DNA of 64,000 nt. Origin: Chrysophaeum taylorii. Taxonomy: Eukaryota > Sar > Pelagophyceae > Pelagomonadales > Pelagomonadaceae. Where the stretch lies: the NCBI GenBank assembly GCA_029834535.1, contig JAQMWT010000044.1, positions 62,001 through 126,000 on the forward strand. Reading direction: 5' to 3'. Position 1 is the stretch's first letter. Each line of letters opens with the position of its first letter. The notes beneath the pieces are model-generated. The model did not search any database. It saw only the letters and a program-made list of their open reading frames with translations, and had not been told where the DNA came from. Both the position numbers and the translations under genes were made by a program. Shown here piece by piece: positions 20,279 through 31,384 of this stretch.

Positions 20279-21130
20279 TCACCAATTTTCCGATGAGGGT
20301 GTGTTGGGGAATTTGAATTGCGAGGGGGGCTCGAGGCCCATTTTTCGAAACGCTTCGTCCAACTGTCGTGTCGACTCTTCCAAATCTGTTTCCGGTTCGG
20401 GTTTCGGTTTTGGGATCTTCATTTTCTTCAGCTCCTCGGCCACCTTCTTCCCCCGCTCGATCAAATCCCGGTCGTTCTTGTCGACAGGGCGCGGCTCGGG
20501 AACTTTTTCTTTTTCGAGCTCTTTCGGGTCACGCTGCAGCGCATCGATCGCTCGAATTTCTTCGAATTCGCGAACTTCCAATTCCGTTTCGATCTCAGGC
20601 AATATCTCCAACGGATACGCGATCTCCGATGGCCACTCGCCTCCGTCGTTGATGGGCTCGAGCGAGCCGAACACTTCGTCGACCTCGCGTCGTCGCCGTG
20701 GCGCCTTCTTCTTCTGCTTCGCTGGCGGCGCTCTCCCTATCGTGAACATCTGGGGTAAGGGTAGGGACAGCGGGGGGAACGTACACCGGAGAGTAAACCC
20801 TTGATACGACGTCTTGAACGACTGCGGCAGCGCATAGACTGCCCCACCCTCGAACGTGGTACCGCAGGGCCCGGAGCGCGTCGAGGTCTTGGTCGTTGGC
20901 GTCAGTTGTCGGAGAGTGTAGCCGTGCAGGTCGTGGACATGCCGTCGACGGTCAGCTTGGGCCGACACACACGTTGCCCAGTTTTCAGTCTCGCGAAGTT
21001 TGACGCGAACGTGGGTGGTAGCGATATCTTTGCCGCCGTCGAGCGGTCCGACGACGTAGCCCAGAGTCTCTCTCGCGAAGGATGCCCATCTCCGAGGTCG
21101 CGAATCAAGCTTTGGGAGGGGGAGCTCCAT
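20279..21130 (-). CDS. hypothetical charged protein
   Basis: This 283-codon frame starts with ATG at 21130. The first half has an ordinary globular-looking composition (CGTTFEGGAVYALPQSFKTS near 89-108). From about residue 128 (MFTIGRAPP) the protein becomes rich in Lys, Glu and Pro, with charged helix (VAEELKKMKIPKPKPEPETD) and a conserved-looking end (LDEAFRKMGLEPPSQFKFPN). A 156-residue product from the internal Met at 20749 is an alternative. Another protein-like minus frame at 21151-21378 ends just upstream, so a longer gene with a small intron or frameshift is possible. I do not recognise a family. The neighbour is a ciliary gene. Confidence 0.5.
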   Translation of the reverse strand: MELPLPKLDSRPRRWASFARETLGYVVGPLDGGKDIATTHVRVKLRETENWATCVSAQADRRRHVHDLHGYTLRQLTPTTKTSTRSGPCGTTFEGGAVYALPQSFKTSYQGFTLRCTFPPLSLPLPQMFTIGRAPPAKQKKKAPRRRREVDEVFGSLEPINDGGEWPSEIAYPLEILPEIETELEVREFEEIRAIDALQRDPKELEKEKVPEPRPVDKNDRDLIERGKKVAEELKKMKIPKPKPEPETDLEESTRQLDEAFRKMGLEPPSQFKFPNTPSSENW

Positions 21131-21150
21131 TTCTCTCTCGCCTCCTTGGC

Positions 21151-21378
21151 CTAGACACCGTTTACTTCGCTGCGTATGAGTTGTCGCACGTCGAGCTCAA
21201 CGATGGTTTGCTGCTTCTCCCTCGCGGCGAAAACTAGACGCCCGGGGTCGCTCCTCCCGAAGTGCGACCTCCTACTATACGCCTCGGCCAACTCCGTCGT
21301 GGCATCGAGGGAATGGTTCCGCTGCGGGTAGCGCGCCCTTCTTTGGCTGTCTTGAGCTTTCCTGGATCTGGTCCTCAC
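21151..21378 (-). other. possible upstream exon of the hypothetical gene
   Basis: A 75-codon minus-strand frame (TTELAEAYSRRSHFGRSDPG, then RLVFAAREKQQTIVELDVRQ) has gene-like composition. It stops 20 bp before the ATG at 21130. It could be an upstream exon or a frameshifted N-terminus, or unrelated. Confidence 0.3.
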
Positions 21379-21616
21379 TTATCGCGAAGCTAGGGTGATG
21401 ACGAGAGAACTCTCTTCGAGCACGCGAACGAAGGGACTGTCGGCTCGACGCGAAAGTAGTCCCCGCGTCTGGACAGTTCTAGACACAGTACCGCCGGTAA
21501 GAGTCCTGTACCGACCTCGGAACGAATCGTAAAAAAAAGTGACGCGATTTCGTTTTAGAACAAGTTTTAAGGTTTACCCTATATAATAAAAGATACTTTA
21601 ACGACGACAAAGAAGA

Positions 21617-22237
21617 ATGACCCTGCTGCCAAAGCAACACGGATTCCGGCGGCGGTACTACACGCGCGCCGAAATCGCCGCCCACAACTCGGGCGACGAC
21701 GCCTGGGTATCCATCGACGGCAACGTCTTCGATCTCACCGAGCTCATCGCCGCGAATCGCGGCACGCTGACGCAGCCCCTCGTCGCGAACGCTGGAAAAG
21801 ACCTGAGTCACTGGTTCCGAAATGGGCAGGTAAAAACGTACTACGACGAGATATTTGTGCCGACGAGGCAATTTCTGCACGTCCGCGAGGGCCCGGCGAC
21901 TCCGTGGTGGCAGGATGAGCAGCTCGTCGTCGGAAAAGTTGGCAAATCCCGAAAGGTTCGCGTCGTCAACACTCTGACGCACCAAGCCGACGTTCTCGAG
22001 GTCTGTTCTGAGGAGACGCTGGCCGAGATTCAGACGAGATATGTCGAGTACAACGCGCACGCGACGTCGTATACCTGGAAGCAGCTAGCGCGCGACAGCT
22101 TTCGACCTATGGATATGGCCAAGACCCTCGACGAGGCCGGCCTGAAAGACCCCGATCTCCACCACCTCAACGTCGACCCCGACGACTACATACCGACCCT
22201 CCACGTCTACTTCAACGACGACCTCTCGGAAAAGTAG
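21617..22237 (+). CDS. CYB5D1: cytochrome b5 domain-containing protein 1
   Basis: The 206-residue protein aligns along its whole length with CYB5D1. The start RRRYYTRAEIAAHN (11-24) and DAWVSIDGNVFDLTELI (28-44) form the first half of a cytochrome b5 fold. GKDLSHWF (60-67) retains the second histidine. PWWQDEQLVVGKVGKSRKVR (96-115) and VVNTLTHQADVLEV (116-129) then match the family-specific C-terminal part, ending PTLHVYFNDDLSEK. The classic HPGG haem-ligand motif is replaced by NRGTLTQP, as in other CYB5D1 proteins. CYB5D1 localises to cilia and is linked to motility, so the cell probably makes flagella. The ATG at 21617 is the first in frame. Confidence 0.93.
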   Translation: MTLLPKQHGFRRRYYTRAEIAAHNSGDDAWVSIDGNVFDLTELIAANRGTLTQPLVANAGKDLSHWFRNGQVKTYYDEIFVPTRQFLHVREGPATPWWQDEQLVVGKVGKSRKVRVVNTLTHQADVLEVCSEETLAEIQTRYVEYNAHATSYTWKQLARDSFRPMDMAKTLDEAGLKDPDLHHLNVDPDDYIPTLHVYFNDDLSEK

Positions 22238-23127
22238 CTAGCTCGAGGCGGGGTGGAGTTGTGAAGTGATCTCGACGGGTCGGGCGACGCGTGCGTTTTT
22301 GCCTTGGAATATCGAGGCACGAACGTAGTGACGGGGGGCCGCGCCGCAAAAAAGCCGCGGCCTCCTTCCTTCGTTCCTTCCTTCCTTCCTTCCTTCCTTC
22401 CTTCCTTCTTCAGACGAGAGACCGGTGCAGTTGCGAGAGAATTATTTATTAATACCGACCGGGTCGTTTTTTTCCTTAGCTTCCTCATAATTATTCCAGC
22501 CCTTCTACAAGCGGCAATCTCGACGTCGACGGGCTCTCCTCGAGGCTTTGCGCCACCACGGCGCTCGTGGAGGCATGTCTTCGAAGAGGGCCACGATCTT
22601 CTGGTGGTTTAAAGCATCTGGCACCGGGGGGGGCGACGAAAACGGCGAAGAGCGCTGCTACAAAACAGGGCTAGGTTTCCGCCCAACTTGATGAGGCCAA
22701 GCAAACTCTTCTCTACCGCCGTAAAGCCCTCCTTCTCGACCTCGTCGTCGACCTTCTCGAGACCAACCTCGAGCTCGGTCTCGAGAGACGGTCATTCAGT
22801 TCACTTTTCAAACGCCGAACCAAGCCGCGAAGTTATTACTTAAAATAGATGACAACGCAAGGACGTGCGATACGTCGAAGATAGACTCGCGTTTCGGGAG
22901 AGGCGGACGTCGACGGCGGCTGGAAGTCCTGTTTCACAAAGCCTCGAACAACGAGGAGCGTTGTGTGTGTCGGAGGGAACGCGCATTGCGTCTGCCGAAC
23001 CGAAAAAAAAGGGGGCCGGTTTTGTACTGACTACGAGCTATAATCTGAACGCTGATTGATTTTAGCTAGTCACACACGTCAGCACCAGGCAACGAGAGGC
23101 CAGACACGCCAGCATTTATTTTGCGGC
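22238..23127. other. intergenic; (TTCC)n microsatellite
   Basis: A CTTC/TTCC tetranucleotide array lies at about 22362-22409. The rest shows no gene. Confidence 0.5.
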
Positions 23128-24305
23128 GTGCTGCTTGCTTGCTGCTCTCGAAACTTTTTTGATGTTCAAGCAACACCGACCGACCGCTGACCGAACGATG
23201 TCTCGGAGGGACCTCCAGCAGCGAAAGCGCCGTCGCACCAAAAACGAAGAGAGATTTATTTTTAACGCGACGAGCGTGCTGAGGAGCAGCGAGAGTAGCT
23301 GAAGCAAATGCTGCAGCTGCGAGGAAACGAGCCAAGTCCGTCAGGGACAACGGTGGAGTGCGTGGCGACGAGGACGACGATACACAACGAGGTGATGTCA
23401 GAGCCGGTCAGGTCTCAACTCCTGTCAGAAGTACGCAGACCCGATTGACCTCGACGTGACCGACGTGAATCCAAGCAATTATTTATTTCTGTGGACTCGG
23501 CGCCTTCGACAAGAGTACAGAGCTCTAAGCGTCGGGTTTTGTGCCGACAGCACTCGATCGCGAAGGCGTGTCATCCCGCGCGAGCTCCTCCTGCGCGGAT
23601 GGACAATACTTATGTCTCGTACGCGGCGGTCGGTCTTGGCGCGCGCCAAGGAACTGTCCTCCGTCCTAAACGAAGCCGACACGACGCTCGGACTGAAGAA
23701 TGGGCGACTCCTCTTTTAGTCGACCTACCTCAAGAAGAGTTGGCCCCGTCGCACTACAGAGATGGGCTTGGCGTCGCGGCTTTGGAAAAAAAAAGAACCG
23801 CCCCCTTGGTTTCGGATCGTACGCCACGCGGATTTCGTCGACGCGCAGTCTTCTCATCGACGACGACGACGACGAGAAAATGACGGCGGAATGCGAACGG
23901 CAGAGTGGGCGACGGGCACTGCGGCTACCGTACCGTAGCGTGCTTCACCTGAAGCAGCGCGGTATCTTTTCGCGTCCGACTCAATCACAGCAATTACGTC
24001 GAGATGGCGCGCGGTACGTGGTTGTTGCAAGAGGATTGGAGGACAACCCTGACACGATGGCTCCCGCGCGTTGCCGGATCTTCGTGGACCCGTCGACTGC
24101 ACTCGGCCCCGCCACTACTGGTTCGGCGGCACCGGAGTCCTCGATGGACGGTTCCAGGCCAGCGTTTGGTCGACTTGGCTTTTGGACGGACGGACGGACG
24201 GAGATTTGTTGATGGGACCTTCGAAGAGAGACTGGGCCTGCGCTCGCTCGCTCGCTCCATTTCTTAGTGCTACACTTGTCGCGCGGCGGCGCACTGACTT
24301 GAGAG
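23128..24305 (+). repeat. direct segmental duplication, copy B
   Basis: This is the partner of 18745-20110. Copy B has extra bases near 23145-23200 and a shorter GGAC array, and lacks about 200 bases that follow the array in copy A. It ends about 100 bp upstream of the PP2A B'' start. Confidence 0.8.
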
Positions 24306-24406
24306 AAAGAGTCCGCCCGCCCCGCCGCCGTGAGGTTAGGATAAATAAAAAATAATATTAACCCTTTTCTTCCAAAAGGGACGGCGGGCGTGCGAACGAG
24401 CATAAT

Positions 24407-25828
24407 ATGACTACTACGAGTTGTTGTAAGTCGTCGTCGTCGATCGCGTCGCGGTATGTGGACGAGCTGTTCGGGAAGTGGCTCGGGCGCGAGGACGCGC
24501 CCATGCAGGTGGAGGAGTGGCAAAAAGGGACGGCGACGGACTTTTTGGAAGCGCGGAGTTATTTGCTCAAACAACGGCCAACGATCTCGCCCGTTCACCC
24601 GCGCAAACCGCTGCCGCGACTACGACGGCGGAGCGCGAGCGTCTGCGACGACGAGGAGTTGGTAGCGCGGTGGCGCGCGGCGTTATGTATTAGTGGGGAA
24701 GACGAAGGTCTCGAATTGGCGAGTTTCGCGCCGCTCGCTTCCGAATTTTGCGAGCTCCCCGTGGTCGCGGGGCCTTTGATATTTTTGAAACTCGCGAAAA
24801 AAAATAATGGACGATTCGTGTGTCTCGGCGATTTTCTCGACTTTTGGAGGGATTTGAAAAAATTAAAAAAAAAATCTCATCGATTGTTCGAAATTATCGT
24901 TTCGAAGTCGAGAGGAATTTCGCGCGAGGACTTGGATCCGTTATTAAAGTACGTTGTCTCCACGCATCCCGGATTGGCCTTTTTGGAAGAACATCTCGAA
25001 TTCCAACTCAAATATTCCCAAACTGTGGTAACTCGAATTTTTTATCGCATAAATCTTTCGAGAACAGGATTCGTGTCGCGACGCGAATTGGCGAAAGCTA
25101 ACCCGTGCCTCGTCGAGGCGTTGTTTCGCCTCGAGAGCACGGACGACGTCAACGCGGAAGTCTCGTATTTTTCCTACGAGCATTTTTACGTGTTGTATTG
25201 TTGTTTCTGGGATTTAGATTCTGACAAAGACGGAAAACTGCACAGATTGGACGTATTGAAATACGGCGGACACCGATTATCCAGGGCTATCGTAGACCGC
25301 ATATTTTCGTTCAAAGATCATCTCTCCTATCCTGATTTTGTCTACTTTATGCTCTCCGAGGAAGACAAGACAACCGAGGCTTCCTTGAGGTATTGGTTTG
25401 ACGCGGTCGACCTCGACGGCGACGGTATCATCTCGAAACACGACGCGCGCCACTTCTACGACATCCAAGCACAGCGCATGGAATGTCTGGGCCACGAGGT
25501 CGTTCCCCTCGATGACGTATTGTGCCAGATGGCGGACCTCCTCGAAGTTAAGACGCTCCGCCTCTCCATAACCCATTTTCTCGACAAAATCCGCGTCTCG
25601 GGCGTCTTCTTCGACGCCCTATTCTCCCTAGACAAATTCGTTGCCTTCGAGCAACGAGACCCCTTCGCCGAACGCCTCAAGCGCGACGACCCCTTCGACA
25701 CCGACTGGGACCGCTTCGCCGCAGCAGAATACGCCCGTCTTGCCGACGACGACGACGATCCCGCCGCTTCTGCTGCTGCTTCTGCTTCCGCCGAGGGAGA
25801 AACTAATTATGGTGGGATCTCCTCCTGA
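24407..25828 (+). CDS. PPP2R3: PP2A regulatory subunit B'' (EF-hand, PPP2R3 type)
   Basis: This 473-residue intronless protein matches the B'' family that targets protein phosphatase 2A. The conserved core runs from about 140 to 455 and has two calcium-binding loops: DSDKDGKLHRLD (about 271-282) and DLDGDGIISKHD (about 335-346), both with good ligand residues. Family stretches include FSYEHFYVLYCCFWDLD (with a Y/F change), LSYPDFVYFMLSEEDK and SLRYWFDAVDLDGDG, then the C-terminal VFFDALFSLDKFVAFEQRDP. The end is acidic and Ala-rich. Plant members (TONNEAU2/FASS) organise cortical microtubules; animal members regulate cell cycle and signalling. An AACCCTT motif lies about 45 bp upstream of the ATG. 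Confidence 0.92.
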   Translation: MTTTSCCKSSSSIASRYVDELFGKWLGREDAPMQVEEWQKGTATDFLEARSYLLKQRPTISPVHPRKPLPRLRRRSASVCDDEELVARWRAALCISGEDEGLELASFAPLASEFCELPVVAGPLIFLKLAKKNNGRFVCLGDFLDFWRDLKKLKKKSHRLFEIIVSKSRGISREDLDPLLKYVVSTHPGLAFLEEHLEFQLKYSQTVVTRIFYRINLSRTGFVSRRELAKANPCLVEALFRLESTDDVNAEVSYFSYEHFYVLYCCFWDLDSDKDGKLHRLDVLKYGGHRLSRAIVDRIFSFKDHLSYPDFVYFMLSEEDKTTEASLRYWFDAVDLDGDGIISKHDARHFYDIQAQRMECLGHEVVPLDDVLCQMADLLEVKTLRLSITHFLDKIRVSGVFFDALFSLDKFVAFEQRDPFAERLKRDDPFDTDWDRFAAAEYARLADDDDDPAASAAASASAEGETNYGGISS

Positions 25829-26595
25829 TGATTCTTGTCTTGTGTACAGACCAGCGGTCCACTACTACTACTACTTCTACGTAATTTTTCTTCTTTTTCT
25901 GGTGGCCGGGCCGGGCCGGGCCGGGATGGGTGGATGGATGGATCCTCCACGACGATGTCGTTTACTATCGTGTAAAACCTTGTAAGACTTCGATCGATAC
26001 TACTACTACTACTAAACTAGATCGCAAAAAACGGCAACTTCCATTTTGTGCCCCGCATTTTCTTCTTATTATTATTATTCCCTCCCAGGCGCTCGAAAAA
26101 GAGCCAGAATGGATGAATGAATGAGCGCGAGGAAACGAGGAAGCAAAAAGGACGTGCGCGGGAAGACGCACGCACATTCTCTCATCAGAGGCAAAGGTAG
26201 GAAGCAGGGAGCAAGGCAAGGACTGACGCAAGGAGCTCGACGACGACGACGACGGTTGCAGCATGATGCCCAGACCTCCCAAACAGGCCTCCATAATTTT
26301 TTTTGGCCCATTTAGCGAGGCGGCCAAATTTTATGTATGTCGCGAGAAGACCACACGTCATCAGCATCGACGTCACGAGGATGTCAGTCAATAAGCGCCG
26401 CCGCCAGCAAGCGACCGCGTAACTACGAAGTCATAAGCAGCGTCGGTGCCGTATGCGAAGGGTAGGGCAGACGAACTGTCTGGTCGAAAGAGCACAAGAG
26501 TGGGAAGAAGAACGAGGACAACAAGTCGCGTAAAGTCAAGCTGGCAACTACTAGCGGATCGATCGAGCAGCAGAGTAGCTACGTTTAAAAAAACT
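25829..26595. other. intergenic; GGCCG and GGAT short repeats
   Basis: The region contains a GGCCG pentamer run (25904-25922), GGAT repeats (25924-25942) and several CTA, TTA and GACGAC runs. No gene is recognised. Confidence 0.5.
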
Positions 26596-28098
26596 CACTG
26601 TGCAGGTAGTCAAAAGATGGTGACTCGGAAGAGCCAGGGCGGCGACAACAGCGAGACGCGTGTGATGTCAGCGACAAACATTAAAACCCCAATTGGCAGC
26701 AGAGCGCTGTCGGGTAGCTAATTGCGCCACGAGGAACTTAAAACCTGCATGGCACGCGCGCCACGAATGCCTTGCACGGGCCGAAGATGTCCCGAAGAGC
26801 AAATTGAGAGGACGGACGTCGGCAGGCTCTTACGCACAATGCCAAGCTGCGTCAGCAAAGTGGAGCAAACCCCATCAAAAACAGACGGCGCGGCTGGAAT
26901 GTGACAAACCAACGTCGGCCATGCGGCGTGCAAGAAGGGTCATCCGCACCCGCTCCACGCCGGCCACGCGCGCCGCAAGGCCATCAGCAGCAAGATGTTG
27001 GAGAGACTCGACAAAAAAGGTGAACTGGGAAGAAGATGAATTTTGCGGCGTTCCGGGTGGCCTCGCCCCCCCTCGAAGAAGTCAAATGAACCACGGGTAA
27101 GGGAGAAGGGACCTAATGTGCCCGGTGATTCCAATTCACAGAAAAACGCGTTATAATCTCCATCTTGCACCTCAACTATACGCAGATGGCCGTTCGAACA
27201 CGCACGAGGCAACGTCACCACGGATGATACCTGCCATGGCGCGATCGGCCCGAAAAAAACAAGCACGGTCCACCGCTGAACGAGGAATACATGCGTCATG
27301 GAAGAAGGTGTATCCGTCCGCCGCGACGAAGGAAGGAAGTGGACCACCAGACCTCGTTCTCGTGGCACAGCCGCTGCAGCTTGATAATATCAGGGACCGG
27401 CCAACCAACAGCGAGCGCAAGATCGACAACAGTGCGATGATCAGACGGACAGCAGCGGAGCCAGGGAGTGGACCACCCCCAGTAAGTTGCACGTCATTTG
27501 CACTGACCCATACGACATGGTGCCCTCCACCCACCCGAAACAAACGCGTGCGGTCCGTGTGGCAATAGAGGTGTGATCCATTTGGCATTCGCAGCATATG
27601 GCTGGATTCGAAGACTGGGGAACAAACTGGCGCAACAAAGACGAATTTGACCTCTGACGAATGAGCGCCCCAATCAACCGTGTCGCGAGGCTACCCCGAT
27701 GCAACAAGCGCGCCATCCACTCCAGACGATCCGCATGCATTTTGTCAACCGAGGATATGGTACGCCGGCACCTCAGAGGTTTGCGGGGGTTTCGTCGTAA
27801 GAAGACTAACCTTCGATTAGTTCGTTCGGCCAAAGGTGCTCGCTTCAACAACAGAGACTCCACTTCACGTTGACGTGAATCCACAAAGCGCTGTTCGAAA
27901 CCTTCAAAACGAAAACGATAGCCAAGCTTGCTCCACTTGGTCAAGGAGGTAGCCGGAGATACCGGAACGGCGCGGAGCTTAGCCACAAAATCGTCGACAA
28001 TACGACGAATTGAATCTGCAACGTCAAGAATTTTTACTCGCTTGCGGGAGACCACTGGATCCCCAAGTACAGCACGCCGTGGTCATCAACACCACCGA

Positions 28099-28218
28099 GC
28101 TGTAAGCGTCCACGGCGAAAAAACACGGCGGTATCGTACACCCGAGGCCGCCGCCAGTTCTGTAAGCGTCCATGGCGAAAAAACACGGCGGTATCGTACA
28201 CCCGAGGCCGCCGCCAGT
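28099..28218. repeat. 60-bp tandem duplication
   Basis: Two nearly identical 60-bp units begin TGTAAGCGTCCACGGCGAAA; one base differs (cacgg versus catgg). They lie inside hAT copy 2 and keep the minus-strand frame. Confidence 0.9.
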
Positions 28219-29670
28219 TCTGTGGCGCGAGATCGAGGGGGCCCTTGAACCACTCGAGTCCCTTTGGTTTTCGTGATCTTGAATTGGATTGCGAAGAACT
28301 CGATTAAGAGGTTGCAAACATTGACGCGTAGCTCAAAGCCGCGGCGCGTAATCGAATACCACAAAGCATCATCAACAAAGCATAAGCTGTGGTGCGAGCG
28401 AGGTGGCATTTTTGCTTGCGAGAAAGAGAAATTACCTATAGGACGACGCAACACTGCTTCGGACGTCTTCCGGTTTTTCTCGTAATAACGGAACCGCGCC
28501 ATGGCTCGCGCCTTGGTGAGCGGTCGATACAGCTTTCCAACGTCGAGCACCGCCAGATCTGTGAAGCCCACTTCATCCTTCTTCTCAAGCTCAGGATAAT
28601 GCTCTTTCCAGTTGAGCGAATCTCGAGAGCCTGATCCATTGAGTGAAGCCCTGTTCGAACTCCTCCACGTTGAAATCGGGCATCTGGTTCTCAGGCATAG
28701 CAAAAAGAAGGCACGTCGCCACTAATGTCGTCGTCCCAAGCATCGGGTGCGTCGAATGCCGCCAAAAGATTGCGGGCAGGCGCAGGCTCGGAGGCCGGCG
28801 CAGGCTCGGAGGAGGAAGTCTTTGCCTTTTCGTGCAGTCCGTGCGTAAATCACGCATTCTTCCTCGAGCAAGCAAGCAAGCAACTTCCTGGCCCGAGCTC
28901 TCTGATCTGGAGCGACAGATGCCGGCAGTTGATAGTCCGAAAGTCAAGAAGGAAGGCAATCAGCTCGCGATCGTCGAATTCGTAGTCGAAGCGACGCACG
29001 TAGTTGTTTTCATTATTCCCGCAAAAAAAAAAAAACGACGCTCACATTCGAGAATAATAAATAGCCCGTTCAAGACAGATTTTGCCGGTCTCGCTGAGGT
29101 CTCGCCAACATCGACAGTCTTACGTGGCATGGATTTCAAAGTTATGTTCGGGAGATCAATGACCCTTCTAGCGTCCCAGCTCGCAGAGACTCGATCATGT
29201 TGTGCTTGATCAACGCGGCGCACGCCCCTAGGTATAAGTGTTCATGTTGCACGAAAACAAGGGGGCCATCCGTTATAGCAAAAATCGCCTCGAATTCAGC
29301 CAACGCCACCCAAAGGTCATTACTGATTTTGTCCAGGGGAGTCCAATGTTGGTAGCCGTACAGTTTGAGCGCGTGGTGCATACGCAGCAAGGAATGAATT
29401 AGTTGGTATCTTTTCGCGCCCGGAACCTCGTCTTAGTGAGGTCGAGCTCGAGCTTCGGCGATTTATTTTTCCCCGGTTGCTGTAATGGCAAAAGCGCATG
29501 CAGATCCTTCTTCAAACGTGTGTGCCGTAAGAAAAGTCGTACTTGGCTCCATCGTAGTAGCCACCACTGTTCAGCAGCTGCTGGCCAGCTGGGAATGGAT
29601 TGATCACCTGCTTGCCTCTGGATCGTGTCAAGTCCCCACATGCCGCTGCCGAGATTATTGAGTTATCATG

Positions 29671-30081
29671 CTGCGATCGCCAAACATCGTTTGGTTGCGA
29701 TGGAGGACGGCGCCTTACACGCTTGCTCCCTGCGGCGGCCCCGGCCGTCCCGGAGTGAGACGGTACCTGCTCGCCTCCCGGGCTGGCCGGTTAGCACCCC
29801 GAAAAAAAGTCTGCAGTCTGGGAATCATGGGGTTCGCTCGGTTGGGCAGAACGCGACGGACAGGTCGATTGTTCGTGGACCAACACGTCCGCGGCCTGCG
29901 ACGTTTTTTGCACGACCTCGCACAAGACCGCGCGCAGTGGCTGTCCGCCAGCAACAAGTCCATCCTCGTCCCTCGCCTCTGCCCCGACTGCGTGATTTTC
30001 CTCTGAGATCCCGTACCGGCTCCTGCCGGTCCGGCCTGGCTCCCATGCTCGGGAGAGGTCTGAAGTTAGTTAGTTAGCTAG
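29671..30081 (+). mobile_element. (TTAG)n-tailed SINE/LINE-like insertion in hAT copy 2
   Basis: hAT copy 1 reads through here (14525-14535 region). Copy 2 has 411 extra bases between TCATG (29666-29670) and TCATG (30082-30086). The body from about 29777 matches 44887-45187 closely, and the end has the shared GAGAGGTCTGAAG plus TTAG repeats. This is the longest copy in the window. Confidence 0.8.
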
Positions 30082-31384
30082 TCATGCATGTCACACGCTT
30101 CTTCGACCTCAACAAAAAATTCTTCGGCGACGCACATTTGGGAGCCCGGTCTTGAACAATGGTTGCGGCCGCCAAATCGATATCGATTCCCTCACGCTCC
30201 GCGACCACAGAACGGAGCCGAGAAGCCGTGCCGGAATCGGTTCCGTAGTCGTCAGCTGGAACGAGGCCCACGCGGAAACGCCGTCTCAACGCCACTCCAA
30301 TCGGGCCAGATGAAGGATACAAGGCCAATGGCCTGTCGCTTGAACTTCTTATCCTTGAGTGTCCCGCCGCCGTCATGCAGCACACACCTGGGGGGCGAAT
30401 GGATTGCCGAAAGCCGCCGCTTCATAAATAACACTCCGTGTTTCAAGATTCGAACAACAAAGCAACGATATTCCGCGTCGTCCACCCATTCATCAAAGAG
30501 CGCCTTTCGAGTCATGAACGAGGGCGCATGCCTTTCCCGCCGCCACTGCCGCGGTAATACTACGCGTAAATTTGGTTGCGATGATCTTCGTCGTCAGTCA
30601 AAGGTGCGCTTGGAAAAAATCCGCTGCGACGCGTACACGTAGTGCCGAGCCGAGAATGTCATCAGGGAAGAGTGCTCTGCCTGGGCATGGCCGTGAAGTA
30701 TCTCGTAATATCCGATTTACCCTTCGAGGCTGCTGCCACAACGCCCACGGCCGTCATCAAAAACGCTCTCCCTTTTTCTTCGTCTGTCTTCTGTTTCTTG
30801 GTGAGATGTTAACGTCCCTGCTCGTTGAATCCTCCTCCGGATGCGCATCCTTGAAGTGGGCCGGCCCCAAGAGGGCTTGGTCGTCTGTCTGCTACGTGCC
30901 TTTCTTTCTTGAAGTCTCTCGTCACCTTCAGGCGCTCCCAGCACCGGACACACACACACATGCGTCGTCGCCTTCCCACTGGTCAGTCAACGCGGTGGTG
31001 TGTCAGGATGATTTTCCTTCAGTCGACGCACGCAGTCCCACCACCACACCTTGGAAAAAAAAACCTGGTTGTTGATCGTCCACTTTTGTTGCCGGGCGTG
31101 TTATCCACGTCACAACATCGACATCGGCTCGTTCTTGTGAACTTCCTCCTTCTGTTCCGCGTTTAAAAATTCCTCCTTATCATCGACATTATCCTCCACC
31201 TCCAGGTAGCGCGGCTCGACTTGGCTCATCAGCACACACGGAGTCAGGGTCAGGCCGTCAGCCAAAGTGACTGAACGTGAAGTGAACGTTGGACTTTGGA
31301 CGAAAAAAATCTGTGAAGTTAAGTGATGTGAACCATATTCAGCACTGAACCTAGTGAACTGAGCCCAGTGAATTCCCACCACTG

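Larger units (their letters stand above)
26596..31384 (-). mobile_element. hAT-type DNA transposon, copy 2 (longer, decayed)
   Basis: The right end is CAGTGAATTCCCACCACTG (31366-31384), matching the copy-1 TIR with two changes. The next eight bases, AAAAAACT, also occur at 26588-26595 just before CACTG, a candidate left end whose TIR match is poor. Transposase pieces run down the minus strand through frameshifts from about 30515 to 26720. They include ALAEFEAIFAITDGPLVFVQ (about 29295-29240) and near 26890-26780 a stretch resembling the hAT dimerisation domain (CHIPAAPSVFDGVCSTLL, then SLPTSVLSICSS). The part at 28510-31160 is nearly identical to copy 1. A retroposon interrupts it at 29671-30081. 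Confidence 0.7.

Noticed and set aside
28643-29209. 188-codon plus-strand frame in hAT copy 2
   Set aside because: It is antisense to the transposase remnants, and the corresponding frame is shifted in copy 1.
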